From Mesorhizobium sp. M2A.F.Ca.ET.046.03.2.1 (GTDB taxonomy: Bacteria > Pseudomonadota > Alphaproteobacteria > Rhizobiales > Rhizobiaceae), in the NCBI RefSeq assembly GCF_003952425.1, contig NZ_CP034449.1, forward strand, positions 2,170,001 through 2,234,000: 64,000 nt of DNA, given 5' to 3'. Each line of letters begins with the position of its first letter. Position 1 is the stretch's first letter. Below are positions 1 through 8,511 of the stretch, in pieces. The notes under the pieces were generated by a model that saw only the letters and a program-made list of their open reading frames with translations, was not told where the DNA came from and made no database searches. Made by a program: the position numbers and the translations under genes.

Positions 1-186
1 ATGGCTGTGTCCGAACGTGCAAAGAGCAAGGCCGTTCCCATCCTGCCGCACATCCAGGCCGAAAGACGCATGAAACGTTTCCGCCTGAGCGAGGTCCGGA
101 ACGGAGAATGTGAAGCTGTCGAGTGAGTGAACACCGAGAACGCCACCCTCGGCATCACTTGCTATATATCCCCTTAAGGCTGTCAT
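1..186 (-). CDS. VOC (glyoxalase/extradiol dioxygenase) family protein, partial
   Basis: Reading the minus strand from an ATG at 186 gives 62 residues that run off the window edge. The start is supported by GGGAGG a few bases upstream. Residues about 23-40 contain FTFSVPDLAQAETFHASFGL, the usual first beta strand and helix of vicinal-oxygen-chelate proteins such as catechol 2,3-dioxygenases. The gene starts 29 bases after the stop of the fumarylacetoacetate-hydrolase-like gene on the same strand, so the two probably form a ring-cleavage or aromatic-acid operon. The metal ligands beyond the first half-domain lie outside the window, so the exact activity is open. Confidence 0.75.
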   Translation of the reverse strand, partial: MTALRGYIASDAEGGVLGVHSLDSFTFSVPDLAQAETFHASFGLDVRQDGNGLALCTFGHSH

Positions 187-215
187 GTCGTCCTCCCGAG
201 TGACCTGCCAAGTCT

Positions 216-1097
216 CTACGCCGCGCGCAGACCCGAAGCCTCGCCCTCATCGAGAATCCTGTTCCGGAGTAGCCCGACACGCTCTATCTCCACCTCGCAA
301 ATGTCCCCGGGCTTCATGTAAAGCTTTGGGTTGCGCGCGTGCCCGATACCGGACGGGGTGCCCGTCACGATCACGTCGCCAATCTCAAGTGTCACCGCCT
401 CCGAAAGCGTGGCAATCAGCGTGGCGACGTCGAAAATCAGTTGATTGATCGACGCCGATTGCACGACCTCACCGTTGAGGCGAGTTTCGATTTGCAGTCC
501 CGCCGCACCTTCTGGCAACTCGTCGGCCGTAACGAGATCCGGACCAAAGGCGCCCGTCGAATCGAAGTTCTTTCCGATCGTCCATTGCGGCGTCTTGAAC
601 TGATATTCCCGAACCGAGCCGTCGTTGAAGACTGAATATCCGAGCACGTGAGAAAGCGCGTCCGCTTTCGCTATGTGTCGTCCGCCGACGCCAATAACGA
701 CGGCCAACTCGCCCTCAAAATCGAGCGTATCCGAGACACGGGGGCGCACCATCGGAACATCGTGGCCCATCAGGCTCGACGCAAAGCGGGGAAAGAAGGT
801 GGGATATTCCGGCTGCTTGTATCCGCTTTCGGCGGTGTGGTCGGAATAGTTGAGCCCTACGCAAACGATCTTCGGGGGCGTGCGCAGTGGAGGCAGCACC
901 TCTACCGCAGCATCATCAAGAAGCGGCGCCTCACGAAGCGACCGAAAGGCCTCGATAAGGCCTTCGCGGCCCCGCGCTACCAATTGGTCGAGAGAACCTA
1001 CATAACCTGTTTCGTTTTCAAACGCTCCTCGCCAGGCGTTGCCCACAAAGACACCTACGCCCAAAGCGCCGGAGCGCCGCAGTGACCTGAACCGCAT
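216..1097 (-). CDS. fumarylacetoacetate hydrolase family protein
   Basis: A 293-residue protein of the FAH superfamily, which hydrolyses or decarboxylates 2-oxo/2,4-dioxo acids late in aromatic catabolism, or acts as an acylpyruvase. After a short N-terminal region, the core begins with KIVCVGLNYSDHTAESG (about residue 76), the usual substrate-loop start. The metal-binding segment DFEGELAVVIG lies near residue 125, and the C-terminal signature GDVIVTGTPSGIG near residue 242. Length fits the bacterial family. It precedes a VOC dioxygenase-like gene, and a GntR regulator is divergent across about 130 bases, which suggests local control. Whether it is an acylpyruvate hydrolase, an oxalomesaconate-type enzyme or another FAH member cannot be told from sequence alone. 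Confidence 0.88.
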   Translation of the reverse strand: MRFRSLRRSGALGVGVFVGNAWRGAFENETGYVGSLDQLVARGREGLIEAFRSLREAPLLDDAAVEVLPPLRTPPKIVCVGLNYSDHTAESGYKQPEYPTFFPRFASSLMGHDVPMVRPRVSDTLDFEGELAVVIGVGGRHIAKADALSHVLGYSVFNDGSVREYQFKTPQWTIGKNFDSTGAFGPDLVTADELPEGAAGLQIETRLNGEVVQSASINQLIFDVATLIATLSEAVTLEIGDVIVTGTPSGIGHARNPKLYMKPGDICEVEIERVGLLRNRILDEGEASGLRAA

Positions 1098-1227
1098 ATT
1101 AATTTCCTCTGGGAAAATCCTCTTGAAGCGAACCTAGTTGGAACAGGACAGCGAGTCAACAATAATATATTATCTTTGGCGTAAAAGGTTGGATATGGTC
1201 GTTTTCAAGCTTGGAATGGAGTCGCGG

Positions 1228-1881
1228 ATGCAGCAGGAGCCGGCGAACAAGGCGTCCCTCGTCAGGGAGCGACTGCGCTTAGAAATCCTCCATGGCAGGC
1301 TTCTGCCGGGTCAAAAGCTCAATATCAGCGAATTGTGCGGGCGCCTCGAGGTGACTCTGCCCGCAGTTCGAGAAGCCTTGTCAGCCCTGCAAGGTGAAGG
1401 GCTCGTGGAACTGAAGGCGAAGAAGGGGTTCGAGGTGAGCCAATTTTCCTCGCAGGATTTCGCGGAGTTGACCCAAGCCCGCATCGAGATCGAATCAATC
1501 TGCCTGCGCCTGTCCATCGCATCCGGAGACGGAGCCTGGGAGGGGCGAGTTGAAGAGGCTTTGCGGCAGCTGCTCGCAACGCAGAGATATACGGACGAAT
1601 TGCCTCCACAGATGAACGAGTCTTGGAGTGACCTGCATGCTCACCTTCATGAGGAGTTGGCGTCCGGCATGGAAAACAGGTGGCTTGCCGATACTAGGAG
1701 AGCGCTGTTTCGCCAGAGCGAACGGTTCCGGCGGCTTTCTGTGCCCATGGAGCGCAACACCCGCAACGTCGACGAAGAGCACCGCTCGATCGTCGCGGCG
1801 GCTTTGGCACGCGATACCGACCACGCGGTGGAGCTCCTGCGCCAGCACCTTCAGGCAACATACCGCATCGTCGCCGGCTGA
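1228..1881 (+). CDS. GntR-family (FadR/FCD type) transcriptional regulator
   Basis: An N-terminal winged helix (SLVRERLRLEILHGRLLPGQ, then LCGRLEVTLPAVREALSALQ, the recognition helix) is followed by an all-helical FCD-type effector domain. The acid/histidine pattern (DLHAHLHEEL, then EHRSIVAAALARD near the C-terminus) is what FCD proteins use to bind a metal and an organic acid. Several starts are possible upstream, at 1138 (TTG), 1195 and 1216. I chose ATG 1228 because GGAG precedes it at normal spacing and it leaves the short N-terminus typical of the family. It is divergent from the FAH/VOC operon and is the likely regulator of that operon, with a ring-cleavage intermediate as probable ligand (inference). 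Confidence 0.85.
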   Translation: MQQEPANKASLVRERLRLEILHGRLLPGQKLNISELCGRLEVTLPAVREALSALQGEGLVELKAKKGFEVSQFSSQDFAELTQARIEIESICLRLSIASGDGAWEGRVEEALRQLLATQRYTDELPPQMNESWSDLHAHLHEELASGMENRWLADTRRALFRQSERFRRLSVPMERNTRNVDEEHRSIVAAALARDTDHAVELLRQHLQATYRIVAG

Positions 1882-1895
1882 CAGGCGGCATCTGG

Positions 1896-2486
1896 TCAAC
1901 TTGTGTGGCGATGGCGCGCGACGAAAGCCCGCTTCTTGGCCTTGTTGCCGCACCCCCTGCCATCGGTCGCGCACCAGATCCTGTTATTCGCGCGACTCAA
2001 GTCGAGAAAATACATGTTGCAGGTCGGATCCGCGCACCGCTTCACTCGGTCGAGATCGGTTCTTTCGCCAACCAGTTGCAGAAAGTCACGAGCAAGCGTC
2101 GAGAGTATAGACGGCACGAGGACGTCCGCATGCCAGGTCAGGCTGGCTCCCCCTTCCCCCAATTCAGGACGCAAGGGCGGTCGTTTGGCGGCCTGATTGA
2201 GCGCGTGAACATCCGCGCGATCGGGTGTGCGTCCAGCGACAACATCGGATAGCACGTGGACCATAACGTGGCGGAGAGCCTTTGCATCTGCAAGGTCCTC
2301 GTCTTTCAGAACGATATCTTTTACCGCGAAGCCAGCCGCCTCGATCCACCTATCCAGATCGTCGAGGGCGCCCAGCCGCTCGATGTCGCGATGTCCCCTC
2401 TCTCCCACAGTCGCGATGAAATCGAGCACAAGCCGGTTCGATCGGAAGCGGAATTCTAGATCGCCTGCGGAAATCTTGCGCGCCAT
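1896..2486 (-). CDS. CGNR zinc-finger protein (ABATE domain), putative regulator
   Basis: A 196-residue protein with the two-part layout of the CGNR family. The N-terminal region (FRFRSNRLVLDFIATVGERG) matches the stress-induced ABATE domain. The C-terminal region has RVKRCADPTCNMYFLD, then NNRIWCATDGRGCGNKAKKR, with four cysteines in the CxxxxC...CxxxxxxCGN pattern that gives the family its name. Such proteins are predicted DNA-binding regulators found beside catabolic genes. It converges on the GntR gene with only 14 bases between the stops. Target genes are not visible; the SnoaL-like and ABC binding-protein genes upstream on the same strand are candidates. Confidence 0.85.
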   Translation of the reverse strand: MARKISAGDLEFRFRSNRLVLDFIATVGERGHRDIERLGALDDLDRWIEAAGFAVKDIVLKDEDLADAKALRHVMVHVLSDVVAGRTPDRADVHALNQAAKRPPLRPELGEGGASLTWHADVLVPSILSTLARDFLQLVGERTDLDRVKRCADPTCNMYFLDLSRANNRIWCATDGRGCGNKAKKRAFVARHRHTS

Positions 2487-2558
2487 GAGTAACCTGCTTA
2501 GATGGTTCCCTTTTAGCCGATACGCGCAAGGATGTCCACAACGCCAGCCCAGCCGGCC

Positions 2559-2993
2559 TCAGGTCCCGGGCGCGAGTCCCGCGGCGGAGACGTAGTCAGG
2601 TACGTGCCAGTAGAATGGACGAAACTCTGTGATGCGGCCATTCTGAACGGTCACGACCTGAGCCATAGGCGCATTGAGCACGTCACCGCTACGTCTTGCG
2701 CGGGTGACCAGTCGGCAAAGGATCACTACTTTGTCCTCGGCAACAAGAAACCGCGCGTCCTCAACCGATAACTGGTCGAAGGCGTCGCTCATCTTTAGCG
2801 ACCATTCCCGGAATCCGGCATGCCCTCGATACTCGCCCCCCCAAGGCAAATCCGGCGATTGATGCAACTCGACGTCGGGATGCAGTGTGGATGCCATCTC
2901 GTCGAACGACGCACCTGCGGCCGCGCCGCCCGCGGCCATGTAGCGACGTTCGGCATCATAAAACGCATTGAGAACATCAATTGGATTGTCCAT
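2559..2993 (-). CDS. SnoaL-like / NTF2-fold protein
   Basis: About 144 residues from ATG 2993 (a further in-frame start lies at 3047, but the 2993 start begins directly at MDNPIDVLNAFYDAERRYMA, the usual first helix). The protein follows the NTF2/SnoaL-like alpha+beta cone: an N-terminal helix, LHPDVELHQSPDLPWGGEYRG in the middle, then strands ending in NGRITEFRPFYWHV. Members include polyketide cyclases, ketosteroid isomerases and many small accessory enzymes, so the reaction cannot be assigned. It sits on the same strand between the periplasmic binding protein and the CGNR regulator and may share their catabolic context. Confidence 0.8.
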   Translation of the reverse strand: MDNPIDVLNAFYDAERRYMAAGGAAAGASFDEMASTLHPDVELHQSPDLPWGGEYRGHAGFREWSLKMSDAFDQLSVEDARFLVAEDKVVILCRLVTRARRSGDVLNAPMAQVVTVQNGRITEFRPFYWHVPDYVSAAGLAPGT

Positions 2994-3131
2994 GGTTTTT
3001 CTTTCACAAGAAGGCGCGTCGTCCTGATCGCGAGCGAGAAGGCCCACAGCGCCAGTTGCATGGGATAATCAACGCAGGAGGGTCCAGGCGACCTAGCGCC
3101 GGGACCCGCGCTATGTGGAGTACAGAACTGC

Positions 3132-4190
3132 TCAGGGCGATTCAGGCACGTATCCGTTCACATTCGTCTTCGTGATGATCGCAACTTCACCGGGGGTTTG
3201 GCCGGGAAGCAGGGCATGTCCATCATTGAGGACGACATGGGGTACTGGTTTGCCGTCGAAGGCATCCACGAGAAGCCGCACAGCGGTCGCGGCGGCCGTT
3301 GCTCGATAGTAACCCGTCGTAGCCGAGATCGTGCCCGACTTGATCGCGTCCACCGACCATTTCGTTCCCCCTGCCTCGTACAGACGGACCTGACCAGCGC
3401 GGCCGGCAGTCTCCAGCGCCGCTGCAGCACCCTTCGACATATTGGTGTAAACGCCAACGATGGCATCAATGTCAGGCGCCACTTGAAGGATGTTCTGGGT
3501 CTTCTGTTGGTTCATCTCTGGTGAATAGTCGGTCCTATGCGTTGCCACCACTTGGACCTCCGGGTGTTCCTTCAGGACCTCGGCGACCGCCTTGTCAAAG
3601 GCCTGCGTTATGGGATGAATCTCTTGCCCCGTAAGAAGCGCGATTTTCTGCGGGCCGGTCTTGTCCTTGACCGCCTGCATAATCACTTTCTTGAAAGCCG
3701 ACGGCGTTTCGTTACCGCCGATATAGGTCAACGTGCCCGGCGACCACAGTTGCTCGCGCTCGTTTACCGAGCGGCCACAGATCGACATCGTAACCACCGC
3801 AACTGGTATGCCGGCCTTGGGTGCCTCTTTGGCAGCCATGTCGCATACTTGGTTGCCTTCGATTGCCGCGACGACCCAGGCGTCATAACCGGCTAGCAGG
3901 GCGTTCTGCATCTGGTTTACTTGGCGGGCAATATCGAAGCGTGCATCGAACACATCGACCTCGATACCGTGTTTGGCCGCTTCTTCCTTAGCGCCGGTGA
4001 CGGTGGATTGTACGGCCGAATTGGTCCCGATCTCTATGAACAGCGCAATCTTCTTCAGCCCGCCTTTTGTCACAGTAATGGGCTTGTCCAGTCCGACATC
4101 GACTTGCGTCTCCTCGGCCAGCACCGGCTGAAGTCCAGCAAGCAGAAGCAACGCCCCTGCTGCAATTGATCTCGATCTATTCGCGGTCAA
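3132..4190 (-). CDS. periplasmic sugar-type ABC substrate-binding protein
   Basis: A 352-residue protein with a Sec signal peptide (SIAAGALLLLAGLQPVLAEE). It has a type-1 periplasmic binding fold: KKIALFIEIGTNSAVQSTVTGAKEEAAKHG opens lobe 1, QMQNALLAGYDAWVVAAIEG is the typical strand, and PQKIALLTGQ and DIDAIVGVYTNMSKGAAAAL lie in lobe 2. The start is a TTG with GGGAGG upstream; I see no better ATG. No permease or ATPase gene is adjacent, so this is an orphan binding protein or the transporter has been lost. The TetR gene lies immediately upstream, and a TetR-type palindrome sits in the 100-base gap at 4258-4275, so repression by that TetR is likely. Confidence 0.85.
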   Translation of the reverse strand: MTANRSRSIAAGALLLLAGLQPVLAEETQVDVGLDKPITVTKGGLKKIALFIEIGTNSAVQSTVTGAKEEAAKHGIEVDVFDARFDIARQVNQMQNALLAGYDAWVVAAIEGNQVCDMAAKEAPKAGIPVAVVTMSICGRSVNEREQLWSPGTLTYIGGNETPSAFKKVIMQAVKDKTGPQKIALLTGQEIHPITQAFDKAVAEVLKEHPEVQVVATHRTDYSPEMNQQKTQNILQVAPDIDAIVGVYTNMSKGAAAALETAGRAGQVRLYEAGGTKWSVDAIKSGTISATTGYYRATAAATAVRLLVDAFDGKPVPHVVLNDGHALLPGQTPGEVAIITKTNVNGYVPESP

Positions 4191-4257
4191 ATGTTCCTCC
4201 CAGAGTTGCTGCTAGTTTGATCCCCGAGGCAGCAGCAGCTTCAGCCGCTCGGGCCTA

Positions 4258-4275
4258 TTGGACTGATCGGTCCAA
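4258..4275. promoter_or_regulatory. TetR-type palindromic operator in front of the binding-protein gene
   Basis: TTGGACTGATCGGTCCAA is an 18-base imperfect palindrome with TTGGAC/GTCCAA arms. It lies 68 bases upstream of the binding-protein start and just after the TetR stop. The same core recurs at 4898-4913 upstream of tetR, which is the arrangement expected for one TetR repressor binding both sites. Confidence 0.7.
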
Positions 4276-4291
4276 TGATAGTCAAAAAAAT

Positions 4292-4882
4292 TTATCCGAC
4301 TAGACGAGCGCACATCATGGGCCAGACATGACCGATGAAATCGGGCGAATTGCGCACCTTGGATTGCAGAACGGCCCCTGTCATCATCATGTACAAGTCC
4401 TGCGCGGCGACGCGAGCGTCATCTACCTTGAAACTCCCTGCCCTCACGCCAACAGCAACAGCCTTTTCCAGGAAGCCAATGATCCTGTCGAATACGCTTT
4501 CGACGACCGCGCGAACCTTCTCGTCGAGCGTGCTCATCTCAGCGGCCCCCAGAACATAAGGACATCCTAGAATCTTGCCGGTTAGCTCTTTCTGCCGGGC
4601 AAGGTCGACAGTCGTGATTGCGACGTAGGCCTTCAATTGCTCCTCGGCCGTCATCGATTCCTTGAACACCTGCGCATAGTCTGCCGCCACGCGCTTCCAG
4701 TGGAACTCGTAGGCAGCAACCACCAAATCCGACTTCGATGGAAAGAAATGATAGAGACTGCTCTTGCTTACTTTGGCGCGCTTGCAAACCATGTCGGTCG
4801 ACACGTTGCCGACGCTGCGAGCCCAGATGAGGTCAAGCGTCGCTTGCAGAATTCGCTCTTGGGTCGTTTCAGCTTCAATCAT
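4292..4882 (-). CDS. TetR-family transcriptional regulator
   Basis: 196 residues. The N-terminus is a standard TetR DNA-binding domain: TTQERILQATLDLIWARSVG, VSTDMVCKRAKVSKSSLYHF (recognition helix with SLYHFFPSK). The rest is a helical ligand domain of the size and pattern seen in AcrR/TetR_C proteins. The gene is upstream of the periplasmic binding-protein gene on the same strand. A perfect palindrome at 4898-4913 immediately precedes its start codon and a near copy stands before the binding-protein gene, so autoregulation plus control of that gene is the simplest reading. The inducer is unknown. Confidence 0.9.
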   Translation of the reverse strand: MIEAETTQERILQATLDLIWARSVGNVSTDMVCKRAKVSKSSLYHFFPSKSDLVVAAYEFHWKRVAADYAQVFKESMTAEEQLKAYVAITTVDLARQKELTGKILGCPYVLGAAEMSTLDEKVRAVVESVFDRIIGFLEKAVAVGVRAGSFKVDDARVAAQDLYMMMTGAVLQSKVRNSPDFIGHVWPMMCARLVG

Positions 4883-4897
4883 CGATGCAATTTACAT

Positions 4898-4913
4898 TGG
4901 ACTGATCAGTCCA
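4898..4913. promoter_or_regulatory. TetR operator, perfect palindrome upstream of tetR
   Basis: TGGACTGATCAGTCCA is a perfect 16-base palindrome beginning 15 bases upstream of the TetR start codon. It differs by one base from the core of the site at 4258-4275. The position suggests steric block of the tetR promoter. Confidence 0.75.
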
Positions 4914-5008
4914 GTCAAGGGGGAGTTGGCGAGCGTTTTACGAGGAACTTTTAGATAATTTTCCGGGATGCAGAGTGGACTAAGGCGCGCCACAAAAATT
5001 GGCTCGTA

Positions 5009-5848
5009 TCAGTTGGGTCGGCTGGTCGGAGCAGCCTGGTGTAGTAGGCCCGCCGCCTTGAGATCGGACCGAAGCGCATCGGGAACCGACACCTGAGAGA
5101 TCGCAACGTTTTGCCTCATCTGTTCGACACTGCCGCCACCGGGAATGACGGGTATGATGTGCGGATGAAGTAGCGGGAAGTGGAATGCTGCACCTATCAG
5201 TCGCACGCCATGTCGCTCGCAGACGGCCTGGATCCTGCGGACACGATCGAGTATTTCGGGCGGAGCTTTGGCGTAGTTGTAGTATGCGCCTTCAATTGGC
5301 CCGGTTGCGAGAATCCCGGAATTGTAGGGTCCACCGATGACAACGCCGATGCCGCGCGCATCGCAGAACGGAAGGAAGCTATCGAGGGCCTCCTGTTCAA
5401 ACAGTGTGTAGCGTCCGGGGACAAGGAAGATGTCGAAGTCGCCACGGTTTGCCACGGCCTGACTGCATTCGACGTCGTTCTGACCGCTGCCTATGGCCTT
5501 GGCCACTCCGTGCTCGCGGAGCCTCACCATCGCTTCATAGCCGCCCTCGTCGAAGAATTGGGCGATCTTGACTTGAAATGCCTCACGCGATCCATGTGTG
5601 AAGATGTCGAGATCGTGGACCATCAGGATGTCAAAGCGATCGATCCCCAGGCGCTCGAGGGAATCCTCGTCGTACGTGTAGTCGTAGGTCACTTCTCGGT
5701 TGGGCACCTCGTGCCAAAGGCCGGTCCCTTCACGCTTATCCGGGGCGGTCACGCGTAGCAGCCTGCCCACCTTTCCGCTTAACAAGCAGTCTGACTCGGC
5801 TTCTTGAATCGAGTTCGGCGAACTGCCACGCAACCCATTGGCGAACAA
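5009..5848 (-). pseudogene. aldo/keto reductase remnant
   Basis: The last ~225 residues match aldo/keto reductases of the D-threo-aldose/pyridoxal dehydrogenase group: RFDILMVHDLDIFTHGS, GVAKAIGSGQND, GIGVVIGGPYNSGILATG and a C-terminal HPHIIPVIPGGGSVEQM. The first part is not coherent. The N-terminal barrel strands with the nucleotide-site and catalytic Asp/Tyr region are missing, and TYDYTYDEDSLERLGIDR appears to lack several residues between the DYSYD-like and SLERLG elements. With these losses it is unlikely to be active. It may instead be a recent deletion derivative, which a comparison with intact homologues would show. Confidence 0.65.
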
Positions 5849-6577
5849 CGATTATGTTAGTCGCTGAGGGACGGCCCTTACCACAGAAAATCAATAGCTT
5901 GCGGGTGGTTCGCCAATCATGTCCTCGTATGATTTTGTGTGGTCTGGCGAACTCATTTTAGGCACTTGGATTAAGACGGCGGCCGCAGCACGACGCGGAG
6001 CATATAGCAGCAAGTAGGTTGGTTGCGGGGACACGCAACCACCGACACCGACAATCACTGATCGTTTCGATTTGAGAACGCTAGGCCGCGCATCGCTACC
6101 TCTTGTCGAGATATAGCCATCGCCACAGCTTGAGATCATGAAGTGCTGCGCCGGCATTCTGGAGCCGATGACGATCTTCGAGGCCTTCGTCGCGGCCAGC
6201 GGCAAATCCAGCCAGGCCACCTCCAGCGCCCTCTGGGGCCAGTTTGCCGAAAAGACCGCCGATGTCATGACCGAAGGCCCGATCGGCTTAGCGATGCTCT
6301 GGGAATCCGCGTGGCCGAAGGCCGGCAAGACCGTGACCGGAAAGCCGAGACGCTCAAACGTAATGAAGTACGCGATCGCTACATGGACAAGAACTTCGTA
6401 CCATCCCTAACATTGGAGGAGATCGGCAGGAATCCTGGCAAAGTAGCGCGCCTCTCGCTTGCCGATAAAGAAGCGAACAGCCGGCTGGACGTCATCACCG
6501 ATCATCCCACCTCCGTGTGCCCGGATCTGGAGCTTACGCCTAGGCAAGTTGACCACAAGCAATCAGCATGCGGTGAT
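5849..6577. other. gene-poor stretch with a decayed ORF
   Basis: No intact gene is supported in this ~730-base stretch. On the plus strand from about 6138 there is a coherent-looking peptide (FEAFVAASGKSSQATSSALW, then EGPIGLAMLWESAWPKAGK) that breaks near 6345. It appears to continue in another frame as NFVPSLTLEEIGRNPGKVAR up to about 6520. This is what a frameshifted, decaying gene would look like. I do not recognise the family. The decayed reductase on one side and the unusual HExxH pair on the other suggest a rearranged junction. Confidence 0.35.
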
Positions 6578-8107
6578 TCAGAGCGAAATACATTGATGGC
6601 CTACGACCGACTCGACGGCGTCGCTCAATCGTGCCTTGCTCGCCTGGGAGAGAGCGAAATCCTGATCGAAAAAAATCTTCGAAATGACCATGTCTGCGAT
6701 GTTGACGAACCCTATCTCCTTTTCCAGAAGATTCATCCGGTCAGAGAGCCTGACTATGCGCTCCTTGCCAACCACATTGGCAAAGAAACTCTCACTCAGC
6801 GGATCATCGAAAAGGTCATCGAGCTCGATCTCGGTTCCGTCTATCATGATCGCGGGGAGTGTAAGCTTGTAGGCATATTTGCTTTCGTACGCGCCGCGCA
6901 TATGCATGGTGAGATCCTTGAACACCACATCATGCAGTTCCTCGCGTATCGACAGAAGTTCTTGCCAATATCGCAGTGTCATTACCATAGGATGACCCGA
7001 TGGGAAGTGGCACGCCTGCGCTTCCATTTCCCGCGTTACCGTCTTGAAATACGCCGTTGCCAGGGCGACTCGATCAGCGATCGGCTTCTCGCACATAAGC
7101 CCATCGAAATAGGCTATGAGACCGTCTGAACTATGGATGCGTCCCTCCAGATCGTCCTTCTTGTCGAGGAGCTTGGCGCGTAGCTTGGCAAAGCGCAGAG
7201 ACGGGCAGGTCTCAGGATCCATTGGTCCGGCACTAGGCGGACCGGAGCAGATCGCCCACAGTGCCATCGCTGATGCCAGCAGCAGCACGGCTGGACCCGA
7301 AATGTCGCCTTCACCGCCGCGCATCACCAGTGCATCGATAGGATCGAGCACTCTGTCGTACGGGGTATTCAATATATTCCTCTCATAAATATCCTGGCCC
7401 GTCCGGGACCCAAAACGGTCAATGATTGTGAGAAGCTGTGTGGCGACTGCACTTAATTCGAACACGTCGGAGGGGCTGAGATGTCCTGGGGGAAGAAATC
7501 CGTTCAGCAACATCCGGATGGACAACGCCGCTCTTGTGCAGACGAGAAAACCATTTGTCAGAGAGTCGCTATAAGATGACAAATCCTGGAGGCGTGGTAG
7601 GGAGAAATAAGGTATGTCGCAAATTTTGAGCTTTCCCGCGCCAAAGAAATCATCCAACTCCTCGATCTTCACCTGGCGCTTGTTGGGATCTGTGATTGCC
7701 CAATCGAGCAAGGGCAGCGGAAACAGCCCACCCGGAAACCGCGGGAAATGGCGCAACGTCTCAAAGGCATTGACCCCGAGGAAAAGTCGTCTTCGTGCCG
7801 CCTCGAGATAGGAAAAGGAAAGCAGCCAATCGTGAAAGTGGCGCAGTTCATGACCGACGCTGGTCTGAGTAAGAATGTCCTCACTGGTGAGGCCGGCACC
7901 AAAGAGATGCGGGCTCTTGCCCGTTTCGTACAACTGCAACATCCGGTGCAGGTTCAGGTACTGACCTTTTGTCTTACTGCGGAAACTTAGAGTCCCCGGA
8001 CCGGGATGAAAGCTCCCCAGAGCAGAGCGGACATCCATGCTAACGTAACCAGGCGGCACGAATGCCGGGTCTGGCAGAATGTGCAACGGAGCCCGATGAC
8101 TCGTCAT
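6578..8107 (-). CDS. unknown protein with HExxH motif
   Basis: A 509-residue soluble-looking protein that I do not recognise. Near residue 85 is TSVGHELRHFHDW, which contains HELRH, a fit to the HExxH zinc-metallopeptidase motif, followed by FHDW. No clear downstream third ligand could be assigned. No signal peptide and no obvious transmembrane segment is visible; the protein is mostly helical with a Leu-rich middle. The gene overlaps the stop of the upstream small gene by 4 bases (ATGA), so the two are translationally coupled and probably work together. Base composition is somewhat lower in GC than the nearby transfer genes, which is consistent with acquisition. A peptidase effector is a possibility, not a conclusion. 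Confidence 0.6.
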   Translation of the reverse strand: MTSHRAPLHILPDPAFVPPGYVSMDVRSALGSFHPGPGTLSFRSKTKGQYLNLHRMLQLYETGKSPHLFGAGLTSEDILTQTSVGHELRHFHDWLLSFSYLEAARRRLFLGVNAFETLRHFPRFPGGLFPLPLLDWAITDPNKRQVKIEELDDFFGAGKLKICDIPYFSLPRLQDLSSYSDSLTNGFLVCTRAALSIRMLLNGFLPPGHLSPSDVFELSAVATQLLTIIDRFGSRTGQDIYERNILNTPYDRVLDPIDALVMRGGEGDISGPAVLLLASAMALWAICSGPPSAGPMDPETCPSLRFAKLRAKLLDKKDDLEGRIHSSDGLIAYFDGLMCEKPIADRVALATAYFKTVTREMEAQACHFPSGHPMVMTLRYWQELLSIREELHDVVFKDLTMHMRGAYESKYAYKLTLPAIMIDGTEIELDDLFDDPLSESFFANVVGKERIVRLSDRMNLLEKEIGFVNIADMVISKIFFDQDFALSQASKARLSDAVESVVGHQCISL

Positions 8108-8511
8108 TTGTCGGTTCGTGTTCTTTTCGATTTTATAGTGTGTTTCTTGCGCATATCCTTTGATGTTGAATCTGTTTTTTCCCTATATATATTGAACACT
8201 TTTTCCATTGCGCCGATTAAATTATCTTCACTCACATTTCCAATTTCAAGAGCAATCTCGCCAAATGGTCCTTTGAGGACAACATGCGCCTTGGGCTTCG
8301 GAACTGTCACCGAAGCAATCGCCGAAGTGAGCTTCTTGGCGAGTACAGGCATGGCAGCAACGCTCTTGAGGGTGAAGGCTATAGCCGCACTCACGCTGAG
8401 ATCAGCGTTGAGTTTCACAATCTCACGGGTATCTTTCTTCTCGGCGGAAGAATCTGCGGCGAGCAACGCAACGCCAATATCCATATCGTCGGTAAGAACC
8501 GTTAGATTCAT
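8104..8511 (-). CDS. small partner protein of the HExxH protein
   Basis: About 135 residues from ATG 8511, which has a GAGGGGG ribosome-binding site; an earlier in-frame start at 8586 adds a tail without such support. The protein has two parts. An N-terminal alpha/beta segment includes DIGVALLAADSSA and a helical Ala-rich stretch (SVSAAIAFTLKSVAAMPVLA). Then come KAHVVLKGPFGEIALEIGNV and a basic tail. The helix followed by a strand pair of the type VxLKGPxGEIxLE is reminiscent of EACC1-like effector-associated components, but the resemblance is weak. It overlaps the HExxH gene by ATGA. A sensor, adaptor or immunity role for that protein is inferred from context only. Confidence 0.55.
   Translation of the reverse strand: MNLTVLTDDMDIGVALLAADSSAEKKDTREIVKLNADLSVSAAIAFTLKSVAAMPVLAKKLTSAIASVTVPKPKAHVVLKGPFGEIALEIGNVSEDNLIGAMEKVFNIYREKTDSTSKDMRKKHTIKSKRTRTDK

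Noticed and set aside
6143..7129. 328-codon plus-strand frame
   Set aside because: Its second half is antisense to the HExxH gene; only about 6138-6520 looks like a decayed gene.
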